From NCBI GenBank assembly GCA_004352715.1, contig SCFE01000109.1, positions 1-64,000 on the forward strand: a DNA stretch of 64,000 bases, written 5' to 3'. Each line of letters begins with the position of its first letter. The stretch's first letter is position 1. This document shows, in pieces, positions 33,446-46,290 of the stretch. A program made the position numbers and the translations under genes. Source of the stretch: Hofstenia miamia (lineage: Eukaryota > Xenacoelomorpha > Acoela). Under the pieces are notes generated by a model. That model had not been told where the DNA came from, did no database searches, and saw nothing but the letters and a program-made list of their open reading frames with translations.

Positions 33446-33476
33446 AACTCCAGTGCACCATGCGACGAATTGTAGT

Positions 33477-33590
33477 GCCCGAACTTATCCTCATTCTATG
33501 CCAACATCTCACTCAGCTATTAGCTTTCTGCTAGCATGCTTTTTATTCAGTGCGCTTGTTCTTCTGATGCCATTGTTATTGTTAAAAACT
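33477..33590 (-). pseudogene. Small R4/Dong-like endonuclease-region fragment
   Basis: Plus-strand cgaacttatcctcattctat... is close to the reverse complement of the element around 11860-11907 (the KLAQNEYKF coding part), about 27 of 30 bases over the best stretch, then fades by 33590. Confidence 0.6.
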
Positions 33591-33824
33591 TTTTTACAAT
33601 TACTATATTTATTATTGCTACACATTTTATTTGCATTAATTTTTAAATGATGTAAGGTATTACATTTATTGTTAAGAACTGTGACTTAAGTCTGTTTATT
33701 AACAAATGCATTTATTGCAATAAAGAATTGAAAAATTCAGAACATGTTAATATTGCAATAGGTAATTGAATCACGGCTTGACGATTTGTCATACAAAAAA
33801 TCAATGCTTCGAAGCAGGCCCAAA

Positions 33825-34215
33825 TATGAAATTCCTGCTCCAGAGGACATTCCTATCAAAATTTTGCTCCAGCTCCGGCTCAGGATACCAATAGCTCCAG
33901 CTCACGGTCTAGCTCAATTTTAATCTGGACGACAATATGTTCACAAATACGAATTTTTGTGAGCTTATTGATTATTTTCAAAGTTAACGAATTTTCTAGA
34001 ATGTTCACGAATTTTTGTGCGTGTTCTGTAACACCAAAGTCCATCTTTGTGGAACAAAATCAATTAACAAAATAGCTTTTCAAGAAAATCGTTGGATCTG
34101 GAGCTGTTCTACTAACATCTGGCTCCGACCTCGCCTGCATTCTAAATGTTGCTCAAGCTCTAGCTGAAACTCCGAGAAAAATTCTCTGCTCTTTGGCTCT
34201 AGCTTCGGGCTCTGT
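33825..34215. repeat. Arrays of 'agctccagctccggctc' words (hAT-like)
   Basis: Two patches (33835-33925 and 34088-34215) are built from repeated CTCCRGCTC hexamer-like words separated by about 160 bp of AT-rich DNA. Such degenerate GGAGC/GCTCC repeats are typical of subterminal regions of non-autonomous hAT elements; exact ends were not determined. Confidence 0.4.
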
Positions 34216-34219
34216 CTCC

Positions 34220-37200
34220 AGCTCCGAAGTCTTGCAAAAAACGAATGAAAGCAATAAAATGCTATTGCTTAAACTTTGTCCAAGTATTCAAAATGAAGAA
34301 TATCTCAAAATCCTTTCACATTTATAGTGATCAACTCTCCCCATTCACTTCAAAACCAACAAAGGGTTTAACAAAAAAAGTATTATAGATTTTTAGAAAT
34401 GCAGCATCTCAAAGTAATTCTATATTTTGCTATTGTAGGTTTACATTCTGCATTCTCAGTCACATTAGGCAATGGTTTCTGAAATCTAGAAAATGATTGT
34501 TCATCATTAACTTCCTCATTTTATGCTTCAAAAAATGAAGATTTGGTTAGAAAGCGATTTTTTACATCAAACTCTGACCAGGGCCGGGTGATCTTTTAGG
34601 CCTCATTTTCGATCATTTTAAATCAAATCTTCAAACCTTGATTACAGCAAGCTTTGATAATGACCACATAAATATGAAGATATCCAAAACTCAACTTCAT
34701 TTATCTTCACCTACCCAACTTAGCATTGTAAATTTAAAATGGAATCGATTTTTTTAAAAAGTTCTCAAATGTAAAGAATATCAAACGCAACATATAAATA
34801 TCTTTTCATGTAGCACATATATTTCACTCATTTCTCTATTATGTCTGCATGCCAAAGACTGTGAATTACTCAAAAGTCCTACAATAAACTAAAGGTAAAA
34901 TTCTGAAATTCGTTTTCTAATATTCTGCAAAAAATGGAAATATATTATGAAAAAATTTCAAAAAAATTTTAATCCTTCTTTGATAACACTAATATAAGTT
35001 TGTAAATGGAACTGAATTACACTAGTTTCAAGACCTATTATTTATTTCATAAGAACTAAATTATAATAATTTTGTTTACCACAATAAAAATTTAATGAGT
35101 ATATTTTTGATACTATTAAGGAATGAGGAAATTTTTAATTTTCTTTGCAAAGAAATTCTCTATAAAAGTGAGTTTGTGTAATTAGTAAAATATGTTTTAA
35201 CTGAAAGCACTGGTCACAACTTAGAGTTAGAGCATACATGCTAGTTAACTAGTGCTTTGACTGATAAATACAAACACAATTTATCAAATCATTTTACGTC
35301 ATTTCTGAACATTTCACATTATGAAGAAATAAGATTTGTCAATGATTAAATAAATATGATTACTTGCCGACTATGTATGTACATGTACATCAATATAACA
35401 CAAAACTAACTTTTTGTATATAGTGGCAAATAATATTAACTATTAGCGGATCGCAACTTGTTCTGCTTCTTTTTCGGTAAGGTTTAATTACATTATTGTA
35501 TCAAAAGGTCACGTGATTGGATTAATCATAAAAAGTACGTCAAAGATCGCTAAATCAATAGTGCTATCTGTTTCACTATAATATGCTATCATTCTTGAAA
35601 TTGTAATGGTCTTTATGAATTAGTCTTGCTGAAATCAATTTTAAGCATATCTAGGTTGATAAGGATAGTTAAATCTGGAAAATCACAAAAGTTTTATATT
35701 CCTGTGACAACATTACATCTAATTGATTAAATATATACAGTAAGGGGCAGCTTTACATTGGGTACAAATCAGAGTTCCAATAGAACTACAAAATTTGACC
35801 CGGTGAGTCATGCGACCGTGATAGGGCTTGGATCTGAGACTCAATGAAAATAATAAAATAAATTACCCAATTTGACCCGTTGTTATTTACAACACTTTGC
35901 CAATAGCATGCTTGCATATACATTAAAGTGAAACACTACATCGCGCTTGTATTCACAAACATTCAGCTGCTTCCATTCACCATAAACACGGGAATTCATT
36001 TTAAGAATTAAGTTCCAGTATCTCACATAATTTGGGAGGTGAAATAAACAGTTGTAATTATGTTTTATGAAGCAAAAATGCTAGCAATTTTCAAATCATA
36101 AATACAACTTCAACTAAATTTGATGTGATTTGTACAGATATATTCTATCCAATTTATTAGTGTATGTCATAAGGCGTTACGTAAAATCAGGCCACAATCG
36201 TTTTAAAAAAAAATTTATTTGATTTACGCAGCATATATAAATATCAATGGGACCTGCTGTAATATACATAGAACTCTTGAATTAATTTATCAACATGTTG
36301 CTTAAAATTGACAAGTTTAATGCAGTAACAATGAGTGAAAATATTCATACATACTTTGTTAAGCAATCACTTTCCATTTTTATGGCACTAAAGAGTATAT
36401 TTAAGGTGTGCTATACAATAGGTGACTAATAAACAAAAACTTAATGTGATGCTAATATATCTGCTTTATTCTTCAAAATGCCTAAATATAGTTATTAACC
36501 GATTTGAATAAAAATGAAAAATTGAGAAATTTCAATCAGAAATGTTAGCCCAGCAATTGCTCACATTAATTATTATGATTGTTGTGTAACTTCAAAATAC
36601 GCGACTGGACCTTGCCGAATTCACTGGATCCCAGAGTGAATTGCATTCTTACTAGCATTGAATTATTTTACTACAATTTAACAAAAAAATTCGTTATCAC
36701 ATTCAAGTATAAATTCAGATTGCACGAAATATTAAAGAATCATGCCATGATCGAAGAATATTCGGCTTCTCAAATTTAAATGTTTTCTTGATATGGCACT
36801 GAATAGATAATAGAGAAATCTTGCGCTTAGGTAAACTTGGACACTAATTTTTTCTATGTGTCTTTGTTTAAAAGTTCTGTTAAATATTAATATAAATTAA
36901 AACGATTTAACAGATTTTGCTAAACGAATTTTGGGATGTTCATTTAAAAAATTCCTCGATTTTTCTTGTCTAGAATAAGTGTGAGTTAACTAATAAAATT
37001 ATTGTTCAAAGAAAATGATTAACCTATTATTTCCTTGAACAGAAGAAGGGTTACTTTATTTCTAGTTGCATATTTGTATTTGCTACATTAAATCACTTTT
37101 AGGAAGTCTTCTGTAAACATTTCTATTAAATAAATTCAAATGTACATTTTCCAAACGTATAGAATGTGAAAAAAGTATTAATTCATTGAAATACAGGGAA

Positions 37201-39530
37201 AGTCCATACTAAACATATAATCCTCACAAAACTGTCAATTTGTGGAATAAGTAAAAAATTGTAGGACTCAGTCATACTAAAATGAGACCAAAACCCTTTC
37301 ATGGGTATTTCAATCTGAAGATATCAACTTCATTGGACATGTAAAGGAGATACTAGACTGAAATTGCAAACATCTACAAGTATTACACGACATAGAAAAA
37401 GACCTTCAAGATCAAATAAGTGTGTAAAATTGATTTGTAGACCAAACTTCATACAAGGTTTTTGATTGGCCAGAAGACTTAACTCCCCTCAAGAATGTTA
37501 TCAGTTGCTGTTGTAAAATTTTAAATTTTAATCTTTGGCATCAATTCATAATCCCTACTGTAATATGAAGTAGCCTGAAATGTTCATGTCAGTGAAGCCT
37601 CTACATGATTTAATCGCTATGAAAATTTCTTCAATAAGTCTAGAGATGGGTGATACTGTTGAAACTCTGAATACAAGAGCGTCAGCTGAATACAAGAGAT
37701 TCTTGCTATGCCAGTATAGTTTTTCTGTTGTCAGATAGGTCAACATTTCTATAGTACTGGAATCATCATAATTTGCGTTGTAGACATAGATAGATTTTTG
37801 GTTGCATAATAATAATAATAAACGTTTTATTCCCGTAAATATACACTAATGTGCACCTTAAATAGGAATTTGCTTCCTTGTTACTTTCCTACAGAAAAGT
37901 AGGTATATAGGTAATTATTACTTTTCATGTTCTAAATGATATATGAAATGTTGGCATGCCGGGGACAAAATTTATATATTTCAGTTTTATGCAGCCAATG
38001 ATAGTACTTAAATATATTGCATACATTCAGCTTTTGTGTACATGGCTACATAACTGCATTTTGAACAGAACTGCAATAAAAATAGAATTGGATTTTTGGC
38101 AAATAAACCTATAATGAATGGGTTATTGGTAAGTATTTTAAAAACTCGGGTCTTTAGTAGATCACTGGACGAGTTTCACACACTATTACTAATAATTCCA
38201 TGCTTAGAACTACTATATGAGATCAAACGGTTAATGACTCAGACCTGTCAGCTAAATGCTAGAGGAAGTAAATAAAATTCATGAATAAAAAAAATTGCTA
38301 TTATTAATTGTGTAGAATAGGGTACTGTTATGCAAAATTAGAGCCCACAATGCATTCCTTATAGGTGTCTACCTCACAGCAAATTCGTTTTTCTCATTAT
38401 AAACAGTTCTCAAATTACGTTATTCTCACACATCATACTAAGCAGAGACAATAACTTTGCTTGACATTTGTCAACTTTTAAGATTGATTTCGATAAAAAA
38501 AATTTGGCAATTATGCATTTTATTCAAATAGTCAACCAACTTCACTTAATTCAAGACTGCATACATGAACATTGCAAATGTTTGTATTGATAACAATTTA
38601 TGCAAGCCTTGGTCAAAGCAAAAAATTAAAACAATTGAAAAATTGAACTTCGTATGGAGTTTCATTTAAACAGAAAAATAGTAATTTTCATAATTTTGGA
38701 AATACATAAACATTAGACAAAATAAGTGACTTCTAGCGTTCAAGACAATAACCAGTTTTTACATAGTTGGTATTTCCGCAAAGTAGTAGATTTCTGTTTA
38801 GAAAAAATTTGAATTTATTGAATCGTTTTCGCTAATCTATATTCAATATACTACATTTTTGAAATTATACACAGTAAGTGTACAGGTTTAAACTAAATAA
38901 AGTGATAGCTTGAAAATATAGTGTAATTTTCTTGTGTGTGCTGCATTAGATTTGAAGTTGTTTGAAGGTGTGATTGCATAATGTTATGGCTTTATGTAAA
39001 TCATTATTTGATAGTCCTGTAACGTGTTGAACTCAGTTTAGTCAAAACAATCATTAATCTGATTTACAAACTTCTTGTTAAGACTACTTGTTTATTATTT
39101 TTGTATTCCAAAAGCCATATTTATACTAATTTATACTAACTGAATCATTAGTAGAAGTAACTGGTTATTGGAACAAGTAGATTTTTTGTAGCTACTTAAT
39201 ATAGATTTATACAATCACTAAATGCATACATATTTGTGATGTGCGCGTGTACGGTTATAACCTTCAGGTAAGGGCGGATTCATTCCATATTATGTGTATT
39301 TTCACTAAGAATTTGTTCAAAGATATTAGCCATGAATAAAATATTAAAATAATTAACATATAATATTTCTGAATAGTATTGGAAATGTTTTTGAAAATCC
39401 TTAAATTGTTTAATAGCAGCTTTATTTCTTTATAAAGTTTTGGGTACGTGCGGTTACGGGTAATAAAGTAATTTTTGTCGGCCGGATGCGGCATTAAAAA
39501 ATCTCTACCGATGCATTGCTAATGCATATG
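34220..39530. other. Long AT-rich stretch without recognised genes
   Basis: Only short frames without family motifs. A small GACCC-rich patch at about 35798-35830 resembles hAT debris, and a short (AAT)n lies at about 37808-37820. No exon with convincing splice context was identified. Confidence 0.5.
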
Positions 39531-39531
39531 C

Positions 39532-40480
39532 ATACAGGGTCTCGCAGATAAATCCGGAATAACATTACATAATATTTTATATCGCTGTAATATTTAAAAC
39601 ACATTTTTATTCATTTACGCATGAACCCATCAGATATTGACAGTATATATTTTATAAAATCAATGCGTTAAGCGATTTACAAAATCAATCAGCAGTCATT
39701 GTTCTTGCTCTTGCCGAGCATTCGCCATCAGATATAGTTATATAATATAGCTGCCTTCCTCAACCGTGTATGATAATTTTAATGCTCTCAAGGGGGATGA
39801 ACGCAAGTAACACAAGGTAAGAATTGATGCAAAAGATGTACCTGTCTTCCTTGCTAGTCTCAACTGATCAATCTTTGGCTGTTCTACCTCATCTTCGACT
39901 CAGAATATCAAGAAGAAATCAGTGTCAGTCGCCACAGTGCCAAGTGCAGTCAACAATGATGTTCTCTTGCCTTGAATGGATCAGCATTTTGGGCTGAACA
40001 ATCTTGCTTAGAATCAAGACTCTGCACCTTCACATGGATTAAGGAGGACCCATGACTTCGTGCATATAAGAGTCAATTTCGTCATAGGTTCACAAATGTG
40101 GCCACCCAGCTAATCAAATCTGATTTTCCTAGATTACATAATGTGGGGCGTAATTCAGGCAAATGTTAAGGTATCACCAAAAGCCAGTGTTGTTGAGCTT
40201 AAAATTTTTATTCGGCGGTGAAATGATTTGGTACTTGAGCTATGAGTGCGTTTATAGGGAAGTCATGTCAGAATAAATATTTCTTCTGGCCAATGGGATA
40301 GGTCAAGGGCCAGCGTTTCCGTGACAGTAAAGCAGCTTTGCTGTGTCATAATAGATTTTCGTTGCAACAGGTGCTCATTAAGTAACACTGTTACCAGCTT
40401 TGTGTTTCCAAAACGTAAGAGGCGCAACCCTCTCAGCTGAAGTTCAACCTTGGGCTTCACTCCGCTGGTCATACTCAACA
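39532..40480 (+). mobile_element. Decayed mariner-like DNA transposon
   Basis: A TACAGGGTCTCGCAGATAAA-type end at about 39533 starts a moderately GC-rich block. From about 40018 one frame reads DSAPSHGLRRTHDFVH, then MWPPS-stop-SNL..LDYIMWGVIQANVKV and VVELKIFIRR. This matches the DSAPxHxA...MWPPSSPDLNPLDYxVWG part of the Tc1/mariner DDE domain, with a stop where the third acidic region begins (PD lost). No matching right inverted repeat was found, so the copy is truncated or very diverged. Confidence 0.6.
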
Positions 40481-41699
40481 CTGATTGATAAGTGCTCTGA
40501 GTGCCAAGAGTAGCCAGATTAGTTTCACGGTTAAATCATGCTTAGTAGTATAAACTTCCAGGAGCAAGGTCCATATCGTGGTATCACCCACTGTTCAGTT
40601 TATCAGCTGGAACAGTAACACCGATTGTAGAATTTCTATGCTAATTACTTAGTCTCATATTATTAATGTGTTATTCATGCCTTTAGGCTGCAATGGGTAT
40701 TGTATTATCTGTGGTACACTTATATACCTATTTAAAGTTGGATCGCAGCTTAAAGCTGTTGTCTGATTAGAGGCATCTATAGATTATGAGTGTAGTCCAA
40801 AAATGTATTTTATTAGCTATAATTTTTTGCTCACTTTGCTTAATGTTGGTTCATTTCAACATTGGGAAGTAAAGACTTAAAATTATTGGGATCAGTTTGC
40901 AAATTATGGTTCTTTCTGAAATTGTTTCAAAACCTAGTGTTGTTAATGTTGATGCCCTTGACAGTGATATTAGATTTCTAATCAATGTACTGTATGCTAG
41001 AAAACAAGATGTGTAATCATTAACAATGCCTTTGCAAACTGAAATTTACTTCCCAAGAAACTTATTTGCGCATTTCGAAGGGAATGCATCAAGGATTTTT
41101 TATGTCAGCTCTAAAGTAAAACATGAATTTAGCTTGACTATCTAATAACATTGTGGCAATGCTACAAAATGCTTTAAACAACTACAAAAATGAGAAAAGC
41201 TAGAGTTGATTTCTAAAAGTATTGCCTTCATTATACAATAGAGTTATTGAAACATGACTTTTTTCAAACCAAATGATTCTTTGGTGCCGCAATTTTTACC
41301 CCAATTTTGATAAAAATTCTTTTTGTGACTCACTCTTTGATCCAAAATTGAATTTTTTACAGGAAATCCAGCAGCAGCAGAGGATATAATTTATAGCTAG
41401 AACTTTACCTTTCAATCTTAAAATTCAAGTGATAACCAAATGTATAAATGAGACGTTGTTTAAGTGACAATTGCATGTCGTTATTCAGCAGTAACAACAC
41501 GATGTGCAGTGTTGCATATCAGTATATATTCATCTTGGGTATGCATTTAAGGGTTCAAAGGAATGGTTAATATTAATCTTGTAATTGTGCTTTATGGCCG
41601 CTGCAGTTACATGGTAGATAAGGTATTTGATATTTGTCACAAAAATTTGTATATCAATGGACACAATAAACTTATTACTTCATTAAGTCATGATATATA

Positions 41700-42110
41700 A
41701 ATGATGCAGCATATGGCTGGCTTCCAAAATGGCTGAAGTCCTTCTTGGACAACTTTAAACAATCGGTTAAGGTTAAAGAAGGTAAGTGTAGCCAATATCT
41801 ACCTGTTTTCGTAGGTGTACAGCAAGGTAGTGCTATGTCTGGCTTGTTATTCACTTATACAACTAATGACATACAATCTGAATCCACAAAAATAATTAAA
41901 TACTCTAATGATATTGTTCTTGCTGTACGTGTACAAAACGATAATAATTACAATTCCAACCGCATTGAAACTATATGTCGGCTCTCTGAGAAACATAATC
42001 TTACAATTAACGCAAAGAAGACATATGAATTAACGTTTTGCAATCGCAAAATATCCCCTTCACTAATTGATCTAGTCAATTGTAGTAATGTAAATATCTA
42101 GGGTCCTATT
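41700..42110 (+). pseudogene. Non-LTR RT fragment with mutated catalytic site
   Basis: From WLKSFLDNFKQSVKV the frame gives VFVGVQQGSAMSGLLFTYTTNDI (motif B), KYSNDIVLAV in place of YADDxVL (first catalytic Asp changed to Asn), then LSEKHNLTINAKKTYELTFCN. The last parts correspond to the motif D region (NLxxNxxKTxEL). It stops after SNVNI at about 42101; relics of the next block may continue to about 42300. It is a dead element; the CR1/Jockey group is likely. Confidence 0.75.
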
Positions 42111-44197
42111 TAACTCCTGATTTATGCTGGAAACTGCATGAATTATCTTGTTAGAGATCTGTGTTACGTTGTAAGATTGACTGCTCCTATAGCAAGATAC
42201 CTGCCAGGTGAACGAAAACTCAGTATATTTTTTACTTATCTTCTACTGAAATACCTCTATTGTGCTACAACTATGGCCACAAACCTCAGAACAGTAAGGC
42301 AAGATTTCTTATTGATGTTTATCTCTGGGGAAACAACTTAATGTGAATGAGATCTTGGGAGTCGAAGAAAGGAATAACCATGGCCTTTTTTGTGACTTGC
42401 TCATGTTTGCCTTCTTGACCCTGGGAGAGGTCACATGCCTCTACTGGACATTGGGGCGTTTGTTCTCAGGGTTGTTAGTGAACGCACAACACTAATCACA
42501 AATCACTATTTTTCAGGAAGCCTGAATAAGTCAGGGCAATATTCCAAATGAAGCTATTTCTAATTTTTAGATATTTAATGAAGTGTAAAGGCAGTTTGGG
42601 ACTTGGGATCCGCTTTCCACTAAAAAAAAATCCTAATTGCGAATGGTTTCATCAAATTTTTTCGTCAATGCAAATTATACCTGAGCTTCATTATGTATCC
42701 TCAATTATATATTTTCTTTCTCTCAATTTTAATCAGGCAGCGATGAAGGGACCAGCTAGTTAAACGTCCTTGTGAGCTTTCTCAAGTGCAACGAACTTGA
42801 AACCAATTTATTATCTTGTTATTATTTCGAAATCAACAACATTTCCTTTATATATGTACTCAATGGGCTCACATACAAACATATAATTACTTAATAATAA
42901 ATATTACTTAGATAAATCCGAAGTAACATCGTTTGGAAAACGTCAAAGCCAAGATTCTATTTTGAAAATTCAAGTTTTCTCGAAACAGTAGTATTTAGGT
43001 CACGGGACCCACAATCTGAACGTGACCGAAACACGTTTAAGTTATGAGGAAAATAAGTGTAGAAAGATTGATACAGTAGTAAATCTATGCACAAGTTTAG
43101 TGCGTACACTAAGCTATTTGAACTGTGAAAATCAAATATTTTTTATTTCATTATAGCAGCCAAAAAGCCCATGTGTTAAGATGATGAATTTTATGAATTC
43201 TCACAATATTTCAATAATATACTAGAACAAAAATATATTACCACATTATCAAGCAATTTTGCATTTATTTGAAATGTTTTTTTATGAAAAACTGAATTTT
43301 TTACAAATCAATTTTTCATAGACAATTCTATGGAAGTAACCATTTACTACTCACTTAAAAAGTTTAGAAAAGATGCTAGTTGCATATAATCCTCTTTGTA
43401 TATACATAGGCAAGCAAGTAATTGTTCTATTGAACTCTGCAATAAAATGCCGCCGTTTTAATATAATATTTTCGAATTTTAATTGTTAGGACCGAACAGC
43501 TCTTTTGAACATTATTTCAGAAGCAGAAATCAGAATGCTCCCAAGTGCTTATTGAATTTGATTTACAATAATCTAATAAAATATGCATTTAAAATGTGAC
43601 ATGAAACTAAAATATTGACTGCAGCGTTCCATAAACTGAAATCAGCGCACATCTGGAAGTTAACTTCACTAGTTATTAGCCAACAGTAAATAACATACAT
43701 TGACCGTTATCAGAATTTGAAAACTGCCAATCAAATCTCAGCATTACGCCTCTTTCGCACACAATCTGCTTCTCTTTCTTCTTCCTTTAACGATGCAGGC
43801 GATCTTCGTGATTTTTGGGTTCGCTTTAACTACGTTTCTATATTGAAAGTTTTATGAATTCTTTATATATGTTTTTGCTAAATTTGCTTTACATAAAGTA
43901 ATTATTAAATATATTTCGATAATATGGATTGCAATTCACAATCGATTTTTTAATTCCTATCAATAAAATCCCAGCTGTCCAAAGACAATCATATGCCACA
44001 GATAACACAAGCCTACAGTTTGAAAAAAAGTTTCTGCAAATTAAAACAGAACACTGTTTTCTAATGTAATTTTTTGCGCTGATTTCAAATATCACAATTG
44101 CTTTTTTCAGAAAAGTCTAGAAAAAAAGTTGCACATCAATTTATATAATTATATATATATTATTATTTATATAATTATATATAATTATATTCCATTA

Positions 44198-44221
44198 TAT
44201 TTTACATTATAATGTAAAATA
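44198..44221. repeat. 24-bp perfect palindrome
   Basis: Centre between 44209 and 44210; the half-site reads TATTTTACATTA. It lies in an AT-rich tract of 'attatat' repeats. It could be a MITE core or a chance product of low complexity. Confidence 0.6.
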
Positions 44222-44395
44222 CAATAAAAAATTTAGAAATATTTCAACGAACGGGTTTTTTAGGTCAATAAAAACAAGATTGCTTCAACACTTTCATCAT
44301 TAAAATTTATCAGTTTCTGAAAAATATAGCTCATAACATTGTATAGTAGAAAGTAGCATAGAATAAGTAGTATTTTATTTAAAATTATAACTCAT

Positions 44396-44618
44396 CTACG
44401 ACAAATTAAGCCAAAGAAAGTCAGCAAGCATATTGGCAATAGAGGACGAATGTGAGTAGCGTTTTTCGAAGGAGGCAATAGATTGATGAAAACGTTCACC
44501 GTGCTGGTCGGAAATTCGTTTCAAATCAGAATGAAAAATATCTAAATGGCATCGTAAATAGTGCATTTTTACACTCATTCGGACACCGACTTTTTCAATG
44601 GTTTCAAACATTTCGTTG
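44396..44618 (-). pseudogene. C-terminal fragment of a widespread transposon-derived protein
   Basis: The minus frame reads MSVKMHYLRCHLDIF, then DQHGERFHQSIASFEKRY and IANMLADFLWLNL before a stop. The pattern SxKxHxLxxHLDxF...SDxxGERFHQDIxxMExRY...MLADYCW is common in arthropod and cnidarian genomes as the end of a multicopy, presumably transposon-derived, protein whose family I cannot name. The upstream part is lost in the 199-N gap beginning at 44619. Confidence 0.65.
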
Positions 44619-44817
44619 NNNNNNNNNNNNNNNNNNNNNNNNNNNNNNNNNNNNNNNNNNNNNNNNNNNNNNNNNNNNNNNNNNNNNNNNNNNNNNNNNN
44701 NNNNNNNNNNNNNNNNNNNNNNNNNNNNNNNNNNNNNNNNNNNNNNNNNNNNNNNNNNNNNNNNNNNNNNNNNNNNNNNNNNNNNNNNNNNNNNNNNNNN
44801 NNNNNNNNNNNNNNNNN
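44619..44817. other. Assembly gap (199 N)
   Basis: Followed directly by a (TA)n array (44818-44845). Confidence 0.99.
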
Positions 44818-44845
<28 letters not shown>

Positions 44846-44848
<3 letters not shown>

Positions 44849-45455
44849 TCGCGAGCGAAAGTGGAACATTTTGAGTTTTATATACAAAACAAAATAACAT
44901 CCATAAAATTCTTTATTATATTAAAACAAATATTGCAAAAGATGCAAAACTACAAAATACATGATGTAAACTAGCAAATCTACCATAATTCTGTAGTTCA
45001 ATATGTTAATATTTTGTATGACGGCTGTGAGTTTTTAAACACTTCGCCAAACGGGTGGGCATTGAGTGGTTCAACTTTCGCAGACAATTCGGAGTAGTGT
45101 TGTGCTCTCATTCTTGCGTTATTTTTTCTCGCAAGTCATCTGTTGATGTTGGTCCCAATTTTGCGACTTCTTTGTTAACAATATATCCAAAATTTTCAAT
45201 GGGTTTGAGGTCAGGTCAATTAACTGGCCAAGAGCCAATGACCTCAATCCCATTGGTGTTAAACCAATCATTGAAATTCTTGGCTCTGCGACACGGAGCC
45301 CCATCCTGTTGAAATTTAGAGGTATTTAAAATGTTCATGAAAAGTTTAAGTTTTTCTTTTAATATTTCGAGGTAAACAGTGTCATTAATAGTGGTTTGTA
45401 AAGTTAAAAAATTATTTGTTTTTAGTAAATTTTCCAATACTTTTGCTCGCGACAG
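44846..45455 (-). mobile_element. 610-bp Tc1-like element with terminal inverted repeats
   Basis: Left CAGTCGCGAGCGAAAGT (44846-44862) and right ACTTTTGCTCGCGACAG (45439-45455) are inverted repeats matching 15 of 17. The left end abuts a (TA)n array, the right end lies one base from another, as expected for TA-targeted insertion. The body (minus strand) encodes the C-terminal third of a Tc1-type transposase in one frame: NDTVYLEIL, SKFQQDGAPCRRAKNF, GSWPVN-stop-PDLKPIEN, and a final SMPTRL...HSRHTKY. Two in-frame stops make it inactive. A complete Tc1 element is about 1.3-1.7 kb, so this is an internally or 5'-deleted copy whose ends are kept. Confidence 0.85.
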
Positions 45456-45460
45456 CATAT

Positions 45461-45486
45461 ATATATGCATATATATATATATATAT
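45461..45486. repeat. (TA)n array beside Tc1-like element
   Basis: Interrupted TA array flanking the right end of the element. Confidence 0.85.
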
Positions 45487-46194
45487 GAACTTGATCATTT
45501 TTTATAAATAAAAATACTAAAATTCAAAATAAGTACACTGTAAGCTAAAAACAGTTTTCCCGTTTATGAAAACAGCATTCGAAAATTAGAGGTATTTTGT
45601 TTACCCAACCTCATTTTATATTCTGTTTAAGCTTCTTCAAATATTTTTGTCAAATCTCATAAATTTGTGAATTAGGTTTGAAGCTGCTGCATTTTTTTGC
45701 AAAAGTTATATTTTTTATCATCTAATACTATATACATCCTTGGTAGAATATTTGAAATTTGTTGATGTTGATAGAGACATTATATAAATTTGTGATAGGC
45801 CTTTAAAATTATTATCTCTATTCAAAATTTGGTATAAAGTCTTGAATATAGTCACAAATCCTCTGCTTTTTTAAGTAATAGGTGACTCAGTAAGGGATAA
45901 CAACTTTCTTGTATTACATATTAAAAGTTCAAATAGTTTGTCACTAATCATCTGCTTGCCAGTTGCCATTATTTGTTTCACGGTGATCGAACTGAAGCTA
46001 GACTCGAAATTTGCACATGATCCTCTACTTACCCATGTTTTACTAAAATATATGCATGGGTTATTATGGTACTTGTCAAAATACGTACTTGAAGCATATA
46101 TAAAGTACAGTCATGTAATTGTAAAAATGTTTAATTACCAGAGAGTACTGAGGAGGTGTGACCTTCGATTGGTACGAGACAGTTATGCTTGATC

Positions 46195-46290
46195 CCGGTT
46201 TCGGTGCCGAAAGTTATTCTTCAGTTCAGTTCCGATTTCGTTCAGTCCCGGACCCGAAAAGTAAATTTTGGACCCGGTCGTCACTAGCAT
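46195..46290. repeat. GC-rich hAT-like patch
   Basis: Repeated tcccggt/ccgaaa/gacccg words (gatcccggtttcggtgccg ... tttggacccggtcgtcac) in an AT-rich background; likely the end of a non-autonomous hAT element. Confidence 0.35.

Noticed and set aside
45055-45312. Plus-strand frame across the Tc1-like element
   Set aside because: Antisense of the transposase remnant, which has clear catalytic motifs on the minus strand.
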